Shown one piece after another: positions 57,051-64,000 of a DNA stretch of 64,000 nucleotides (position 1 is the first letter of the stretch; each line of letters begins with the position of its first letter). Origin of the DNA: Anthoceros angustus (taxonomy: Eukaryota > Streptophyta > Anthocerotopsida > Anthocerotales > Anthocerotaceae); contig MU008157.1 in the NCBI GenBank assembly GCA_010909165.1, positions 992,001 through 1,056,000 of the forward strand, read 5' to 3'. The position numbers and the translations under genes are program-made. The notes beneath the pieces are model-generated. The model was not told where the DNA came from. It saw nothing but the letters and a program-made list of their open reading frames with translations, and did no database searches.

Positions 57051-59573
57051 GCGGCAAATTAAGCGGTCATGAAACTACTACCAAACTGGGCCCGGCTTTC
57101 GGACTTTGGGACACCCAAAACCATGTGGGCCCTACTAAAACAAAGACGCTAGCAGCTAGAGGGAGGGACTCGGCCCCTGAGCTACCCTCCTAGGAAAAGC
57201 AATACCGCCGGAAGAAAGAGTTTATATAGAATACAAAAGCCCTGGCTTTCTTACTCCCTCTCTGCTGTAGCCATTCTCTCTAACACCTGGACCTTGTTTG
57301 AATTTAATCCGAACCTAGAATTTGAAACCAAATTCCAAACCTACCTAAAATTATGCGATTACGATTGGTTGCCGCCGCCCTTGTACATACTAGCTGCCAA
57401 AACCTCAAATCGTATTTACTCGAACCTAGTCGACCACCAAACCTAATTGAAACGTCCAGCATAACCTGTGCCTTGGCTCATCGCCCGGTTGTTGGCTCCA
57501 TAAGCGATGGCACCGCCACTTAATCGCCGCTCCACGCTCATCGGCTCCAGCCGGTGATGGCACCTGCCCACGTCAACGCTCCAGCCTTCCTCTCTCTGCG
57601 TAACTTCCTGCATCGAGGATCACACCAAAGTTGAACTTTGATGCGTTTTCGGCCATTTGTATGGCCGTTCTAGCCGATCGGTGGAAGTAGGTAGAAGCCG
57701 CCAAAAGTACCACTACCAGCGGTAGAGAGAGATCACCGGCGTGCAACAATGACCTTTAATGTCCATGCACAAACCTAGGGACGCCCATCAATGACACATC
57801 GGTGGGCACTTCTTCGTCACGGTGTCATTCATTTGCGCTGCAGTATGCATGTTCGCTCTCCGATCTCGCGCATGAGCATGTCAGACGTGGAGGTTCTGAA
57901 ATTTCAGCTCATGACACATTTTGTAGTGTGCTCTCGGTGTATGAGGGCTCACAGCCCAGCATCACAGCCGGGTGGTTGTTGTTGTTGCTGCTTGTTGGGT
58001 TGTGTGTTTTCGGCCGGTAGGGTGGGCGAGGAGCCGGATTTGAGTTAGCCCCTTTTCTATGTTACGGCCCAGAATAGCGGAGGGTTATTTAGCGCTTGTG
58101 AGGTGATTTTGCGAGTCGGGATTGTGAAGCAGGATCGCGTTAGGAGGTGCTGATTGAGAAGAAGTCATTGGTCGCATCGATGGTTCCATTTTGGTGTTTA
58201 GGCGCCCGGCCCAGTATATGCTAGGGATTAGGTAAGTATTACAACATGGGCGTTGGCTTTGGGTTTGGATTTGGATTTGGCATTGCGGCTTGGTTTGTAA
58301 GTGTGGTGGCGCTGATTTCCTTATGGTCGGTGTGATGCTCCGGTGTAGGATTAAACGCAATCTTGTGCCCTTGTGGCCAACCAGACGATTACGAAAATTC
58401 ACTATTACGGGACGGGGATCCTGGGAGGGTTCCGAGAATGCGACCGGGATCCATGGTACATTTGGAAAATGTTGCAAATCTCGTCTTTGGTTAGCATTTG
58501 ATGGATGAGCTTAAGTGCGAATATTATTGCGAGGACGCCAGGTCTGTTCAACTGCTTACCGGATTTCACGGTGGTACTCTTGGTGACACGCAATTCAGAG
58601 CCGGTACTTTTACAGAGACTCTGCAATGTTTTCCATCTTTGGCAACAAGTGTCGGCGCTCTTGACATCAGGGTATGCGGCGAGACCAAGGCTGGCGAGTC
58701 TCGGTACACCTCGCCTGCACTAAGTGGGAGACATCGTTGGCACCTGATGTCCTCGGGGAGATGAGGTAGGCAGGTAGAGCAGGCTCTTTTCCTGGATTCG
58801 GTGGTTTGCGATGGCGAGCATGGAAACGGGAATCACGAGCCCAGGGGTGACGGTGGTTTCTTGAGGCATTTGTGAGTGGGACATGCATGATTGGGGGCTA
58901 TGCGCACGCATGGGATGCATGTAGTGCGGCCGGATGCGCGATGTGAAAGCTCTTGTGACACTGAGTGGTGTGCCGTTCTCCCTCAGCGATTCAGGAGTGG
59001 CGGCACTTCTTGAAGGGGCCCAGTTCGTCTTTGATGCGGGAGAAGGGGAGGGCTTCTACATGGTCGGTGCTCCCGAATTATGGCATGACATCACCTGCAG
59101 GCCTTGAGGTTTCGCTGTGTGTGATTTGTTGATGATTAGCTGTTGAGGCACCCCGTTGGTAATTTGGCGGAGGAAAAAGGAGAGGCGGAGGCTCTGTATG
59201 AGAGAATCAGAATGCAGGCCCAGGTGTTCCTGAGAAGAGAATCCTCTTGGTCTTGGCGCAGCCTTGAGAATACTGGACAAACACAGAGGAAGAAGACTTC
59301 TGGTGATCCTCACTGAAGAACTTCCGCCCCTGGTTCACGGCAAGTGTGATTGGCTCACTATGTAGATACCTTCAACCATGAGCGGTTAATGCAATTGTAA
59401 TGACTTCCTCGTACCATATGGTGATGGTACGTGAATCATTCTTCTGCGGCGCTTTGGTGGGCTCACGTCTTAGGGGGCATGACACCGCCTCGCCTCCACA
59501 TAAATGCGCGGATGGGTGTGTAGAACTGTATAGCATCGAGATCTCGAGTTCGCCGCCCACTCCGTGCTCCTCT
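57051..59573. other. Unassigned interior DNA
   Basis: No family recognised. TTATATA at 57,222 with a pyrimidine-rich stretch 30 bases on is a possible plus-strand promoter without a credible gene behind it. Weak minus-strand frames at 58.1-58.9 kb remain unexplained. Confidence 0.35.
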
Positions 59574-60150
59574 TCATCCTTTTGACATAGTCGGTGAAGT
59601 CCCCTTGACTACATCCTCGTAAGTCCGCCTTTGTCTTTCCAACTCAACCGGCCGAGGGCGTCGCCACACGCCTTGCGCCTCGTCATCCAACGGTGGTTTC
59701 GAACCATGGAAGTTTGAGGCGCCACGGAGAATAGGCACTTGCCGTCCCCTCGCAACGCGCCCAACCGTACTCATCTTGTTTGAGTATCCGAGTTCCTTTA
59801 GGTGCTACAAAGGGACCAAAAATAGTTGTCGGCGCCGTCTTTTCACGCTTGTTCACTACTTTTGATGGTGTACATGTGTCGCGTGTCTTTGTTCTCTTGC
59901 ACGTTTTGCCGCCTCACCTTGGGCGATGCATCCAAGTCCCATAGTTTGCGTTTAACCCCAACGCCTCATCGATTCTCTTGAGTCGCAAGACTAGCTGCAA
60001 TTTGTCTCTCAAGCTTTCAATGTTGCCAAGTCAAGAAAAACTTTGTGCCTAGTTTTAGAACCGGGGCCCTACTTATACCTTTGAGCTATAACGAACGCAC
60101 CATGCTCCAAGGAGAAACATGTCCTGACCTTGACACATGTGGTTTTATTT
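59574..60150 (-). other. Possible copia-type LTR/leader and start of a gag-like frame
   Basis: On the minus strand GGTATAAG (60,072-60,079) could be a TATA box. A leader of about 300 bases follows, then ATG at 59,774 opening 66 codons (MSTVGRVARGRQVPILRG). The layout resembles the start of an LTR retrotransposon, but no LTR pair or primer-binding site was found and the frame soon ends. Confidence 0.25.
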
Positions 60151-60185
60151 AGAGAATGTCGACACATGTGATTGGGGCATGAGAN

Positions 60186-60585
60186 GTTGTCGCCGTCCGG
60201 GCGGTCGGCGACGCGGACGACGTTCAGCCCGCGGCGGAACTCCACCTCGCGGATCACCTCGCCCGAAGGCGATCGTTCCGTAACGACGACCAGCCGCCGC
60301 ACCCACACCCGCGGCTCGGTGCGGTCGGCGGTCGGGGTGAACTGGAACGGCGGGTCAGGAAACAAGCTCGTAGATTTCGCCATGCAGCACTCACGATGTC
60401 GGCGTCCGTGGCCTGCAACTTGTCCTTGTGGATCACCTTCATCGCCTCGGCGGTCTCGCGGACGGCGTCGAGGTCGGCCTTCGGGGCGGCGGTCGAAGCC
60501 GTGCTGCCCCTCGGCGAAGAAGCCGGCTTCCGGCCCCGGCACCAAGTCGCCGTCGTCGAGCATCTCGCCGAGAAACGCACCGAGC
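60186..60585 (-). pseudogene. Bacterial-looking gene fragments next to an ambiguous base
   Basis: A very GC-rich island unlike its flanks. One minus-strand frame starts at ATG 60,383 (MAKSTSLFPDPPFQFTP) and reads VWVRRLVVVTERSPSGEVI and REVEFRRGLNVVRVADRPDG before hitting the N at 60,185. The strand-strand-RGLNVV order is what precedes the Walker A loop in bacterial AAA/SMC-like ATPases, but the loop itself is missing. An upstream overlapping frame reads RETAEAMKVIHKDKLQATDA, with one frame change near 60,480. Overlapping genes and the codon style are prokaryotic. Contamination or chimeric assembly is the simplest explanation; gene transfer is possible. Confidence 0.5.
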
Positions 60586-62109
60586 AAAGTGAGCAACAAC
60601 AAGGGTTGCAGTGGAGGTGACCGAGGCGGCCTCGAGATCGGCCCGGCCCACCAACGAACCGGCAGGGAGGGATGGTCCAAAGAAGCCGGACAAGACGCCT
60701 CCCGAGCACCAATGGCGGGAGTATCGGGTGCTCCGGCACATGTGGAAGAGGCAATCCAAAGAATTGACTCGGATTTTGCCTACTACCACGCCGAGCTCCT
60801 TAAGGCATTGAAGCCCCTGCCGCATAAATAGACGGACTGGAAGGCTCAAGGGATGAAGGGCATGGGGACAAAGACGGGGACCCTAGTGGCCCCTGCTTGA
60901 ATGGGAGAAGAGGGTGAGGAGCAGACGCGCCAATACAACGAATCCTGTGGTAAGTCCACCGCAACCGCCGGAAGATAGAGGCGGCCCGAAGGGGGCGGAA
61001 GGAGGAGCCAACCCGACCCAAGACAAGGGTCGGTGGAAGGGATGAGGACCCAGCGCAGGTCCGCAGACAAGGGTCCGGAGCTTGGGGACCGACTGGTATT
61101 GTTCGACCGAGGTCCGAACCCTCAGATGAGACCGGACCCACAGACGGACTGGAATAAGGCAGACTCAAGTTCGACTGAGTCGAGACCGACCGAGGTCCGA
61201 CTCGTGAAGCAAGGAGGAGCCCCTCCGACTTACTGGGGAGCAACGGTGGCCCTACCGGAGGGGACCGGGGCTGGGGGACGACAGGTAACGGCGGCGCCGA
61301 CCGCCGAGCCCAACCCGATGTGATTCCGGAAGAGGAAGGTCTACCGCGGATCATCCGATTGGGTGCGCCAGAATCGCCGTGACGGGAGATTGACCACCAA
61401 TCCCGAGGCGGAACCTGGACCTTCCCCCACCGACGAAGGAGATAGGAGGGAGGAATAGGATGGTAGGCGGCCGACATGCATCGAAATGGCCACCACTCGT
61501 AATAGGGTGTAATAAAGACGCCGACTTGGGCGTAGTATAAGAGGGCCGAGGCTCAATAAATCATCTTCTTGGTGTTGATGCTCGCTTTCTGCGCACTTGT
61601 GAGTCTTCTTGCTAACGTGAGTCCCGAGTCACCGAAAGGTGCACGGCCCCCGGAGAGATCGATCGGTCCCGTGACGACCCTAACGGTGGTGGTGTGTGCA
61701 GGAAGAGCGACTGGGACCCTTGCTCGTCAGAGCGGCCCCGGAAGGACCGAACGAGTGAGCCGAGAGGACTCGAGGGCGGTAGAGCCGGACGGAGAGGCCC
61801 AGAACGACGGAGGAGGTCCGGATCAAGCCACCCGCTTTTCCCAAGAGACGACGAGTGTAGTAAGAGTAGTGAGAGGAACGGACTAGAGGAACGGGTGACG
61901 AACGAGGAACGATGGACGCTGGACGGGTCCTTAACGCTTGGCCACACCGGGCCCGTGCGTGAACGCTGGCGGTAGTTAGACGCAAACGATGAATGTGCGC
62001 GTTGAGTCGAACGGACGCAAAGTGAGGTGAGAATCGCTGAACGCTGCAAATGAGCCTATCATTCCCTTGGGAATGGACCTTACTACAACGACACGATTGT
62101 ATACACGTA
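60586..62109. other. GC-rich DNA with LTR-like U3/R signals
   Basis: AGTATAAGAGG (61,534) followed 20 bases later by AATAAA (61,555) on the plus strand resembles the U3-R part of an LTR. A plus-strand frame ends AIQRIDSDFAYYHAELLKAL before a stop at 60,831. No protein family recognised and no second LTR in view. Confidence 0.3.
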
Positions 62110-63930
62110 CCGGCTAAGTCGCGCCACAACGGCCGACACCCAGTACCTTCTCCCCCATACGTTCATCTGCAGTCCATGCTTCTCCCACGTGAGCATAATA
62201 ACGGCTGAGAAATGTCATGCCGAAATGCAAACTCTCTTCCCGCATGTACCCCGCTATATGGACTCGGGCCTCATGGCCCGCCTTTTCCTCGATCCTAAAT
62301 ATCTCTCCACCGGGTACATCCGCCTAGTCCGAACTGGGCCCAATGCGGCCACCTCGTCCACTAAGTGCAGTATGAGGTGGGTTGAGATATCAAACATCTT
62401 AGGGGGAAATTGCTTTTCCAGAGAGCACATTACCCTCACAGCCTCTTCGCGCTGCGCTTGGATGTCCCGACCCGGTATCGTCCGCTGGCAAATCCACCTG
62501 TATAGTCGTCCGAGCTTTACTACCGCCTTGTACACCTCTGGCTCTATGCACCCCCGGAGGACGATGGGAAATATGATTTCCAACATAATGTGCCAGTCAT
62601 GGCACTTGAGGCTGCCAACTTTACCGCTTTCCACTTTAGCTGCAATGTTGGACCCATAGCCTGTGGGCAGCTTGATGCGTTTAATGCCCTCAATCACGGT
62701 CTTCATGTCTGATTTGGACAAAACGTACGGCGCCTCCGGGTATTGGCCGTCGTCTCCTACAGGCCACAACCATCTTTTCCCTCCGCTTGCTTCCATGTCC
62801 ATGCGTGATGCGATGTCATCTCGCTCTCCTATCAAGGTGTGCCATATGGCCTCTGCGTTGTTTTTTTCCACATGCATCACATCCTTTGGCGCCAACACAA
62901 GCATGTGATGCCAATATGGCACTGCGAGCAGGGGACGATGCTGGTTCCAAAGTTCCTCGTTGACTCGGCGGTCGCGCTTCTCTCCGTGCCATATCCGCCA
63001 CAACATCATCGAACGTTGGCGGCCTCGGTTTGGGTCGGAGTTCCGTCCATTGTACCACTCCGCGTCTTGCCACCGGCGGCTATCATCGGTGCAGCCATCG
63101 CCGCGATCCTGCATAAACCTATTTTTTCAAATCCGCAGAATAGCGAGAATCTAGGTCTAGCCAACAATCGACACACGCACGTGTCCCTCTCACTTGCAAA
63201 CCTGTGAGGGTGCCCAAGCCTGGGTAATCGGCAATGACGTGCAAAATCGCTGCTCGCAATTGCCTCTTCGGATGGTTTACCGGCAGTGAGAAATCTTCCA
63301 TGTCCACCCCCCTCCATAACTCTTCAAGTTCATCTACAAGGGGTGCCATATACACAATTAACCAGCCCGGGTCCTGGCACAATTGGAGGCATGATGACAT
63401 GGCCGTCCTTTGTGCTGGACCAGGGTGGCATGTTGTGTACAAATAACAGAACCGGCCATATGGATGTGTTTGCGACACAGCCAAATGGGTTGAACGTCAT
63501 GGCTAATGCAACCTCAAGTTCCGCTCATCATCGAAACCATCAAGCGCATCTAGTGCTCTCCAAGTGTATCATGGACATGTCGCCATTCTCGCTTTGCCTC
63601 CCGACATACCAAGTCATCAAGCATGCTATTTCCATTGAACATGCGTCTGATGCGTTTTCAAGGAAAATGCCTTCGTGGAATTCGTCCCTTTCATCCTTCC
63701 ACGAACCGCGGCGTCCACACTTGGGCATTGGTTGCGGTCCGTACTAGCCCCACAGGCAGAGCGCGTCTTTCTCACAAGCATGGATTTTCTCATATCGGGG
63801 CCAAGAGGTGCACATGACTTGGCCTCGTACATGTCCTTGAGCTTGTTGGGCGGCAAGAAATCCACACTTAAGAGCTTTAAGAGGGCTGTTAATCACGATG
63901 TCATACATGGTTTGCCACGAGAGCAACAAT
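62110..63930 (-). pseudogene. CACTA transposase Tnp2 (TnpD-like), frameshifted
   Basis: Large transposase of CACTA elements, which binds the element ends and cuts them in the nucleus. Collinear blocks on the minus strand, 5' to 3', are: KALKCGFL, MYEAKSCAPLG and YEKIHACEKDALCLWG (63.9-63.75 kb); FNPFG and VLLFVHNMPPW (63.5-63.4); VDELEELWRGVD and AAILHVIADYPGLGTLTG (63.35-63.2); KDVMHVEKNNAEAIWHTLIG, GSLKCHDWHIMLEIIFPIVL, KQFPPKMFDISTHLILHLVD and RRMYPVERYLG (62.9-62.27); and GYMREESLHFG (near 62.23). At least four frame changes separate these blocks. The order and spacing are those of Tnp2, so the class is secure and the copy is dead. Confidence 0.85.
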
Positions 63931-64000
63931 AGTGTGGCGCTTAGCTTTTCTCTTTAGTCCTTCACGAAAGTGGTATAAAGGCGTCTACGACAGACAAGGT

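Larger units (their letters stand above)
49886..64000 (-). mobile_element. CACTA (En/Spm) transposon, 3' end and interior; 5' end outside window
   Basis: The terminus CACTACTACAAAA starts at 49,886. The Tnp2 transposase pseudogene at 62.1-63.9 kb is on the minus strand, so this terminus is the element's 3' end. G1 (26,352) and G2 (28,560) read CCATCCTA-ACGCTTGAG, while G3 reads CCATCCTA-CACTACTAC. The break therefore falls precisely at the terminus, and CTA is the expected 3-bp target duplication. The element would exceed 14 kb and carries nested sequences. The 5' terminus and second CTA are not in view, so continuity from 49.9 to 64 kb is inferred. Confidence 0.65.

Noticed and set aside
60800-61477. 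225-codon minus-strand open frame rich in Ser and Pro
   Set aside because: GC-rich DNA leaves long stop-free frames on several strands here, and no motif or codon pattern supports it.

Overview
This window looks like repeat-rich nuclear DNA of a plant. It contains decayed remains of a MULE-type transposase with a SWIM zinc finger, a CACTA (En/Spm) Tnp2 transposase, Ty1/copia gag, a LINE reverse transcriptase and tRNA-like SINE heads. It also holds fragments of a plant receptor-like kinase and an F-box/kelch-type gene, plus four copies of a small secreted cysteine-rich gene. The MULE type and the style of the cysteine-rich and F-box genes make me lean towards a non-flowering land plant (moss, lycophyte or fern), but that is a guess.

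The layout is dominated by a direct tandem duplication. Copy 1 runs from about 0.1 to 26.6 kb. Its order is: MULE; A-block (cysteine-rich gene A1, 89-bp repeats, SINE, kinase fragment, F-box-like gene, perfect hairpin); a 3.7-kb segment found only here; B-block (SINE-like head, cysteine-rich gene B1, 66-bp satellite); a 2.1-kb segment found only here; LINE; copia gag; and a coiled-coil, gag-like remnant (G1). G1 is followed by a tandem second copy, G2 (26.7-29.1 kb). Copy 2 runs from about 29.3 to 49.9 kb in the same order. It lacks the two copy-1 segments, its MULE is rearranged (head inverted, tail triplicated), and it ends in G3. The A and B cysteine-rich genes are themselves an older duplicate pair.

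At 49,886 a CACTA element interrupts G3 exactly where the uninterrupted paralogues G1 and G2 continue. The rest of the window reads as the inside of this element on the minus strand. It contains GC-rich unassigned DNA, a 59-62-bp tandem repeat, T-rich intron-like DNA with exon-like islands, a possible copia LTR/leader, a short very GC-rich bacterial-looking segment next to an ambiguous base (N at 60,185), LTR-like sequence, and a Tnp2 transposase pseudogene at 62.1-63.9 kb whose 5' end points off the window.

Almost every gene is broken. The one frame I judge complete is the cysteine-rich secreted protein at 33,541-33,960 (minus). Many differences between the two large copies are single-base indels, so part of the decay, and possibly part of the duplication, could come from uncorrected long-read assembly. 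I found no convincing new biological system. The most useful observations are the CACTA insertion with its paralogous empty sites, the bacterial-looking insert, the secreted gene family with clustered lesions, and the duplication history.
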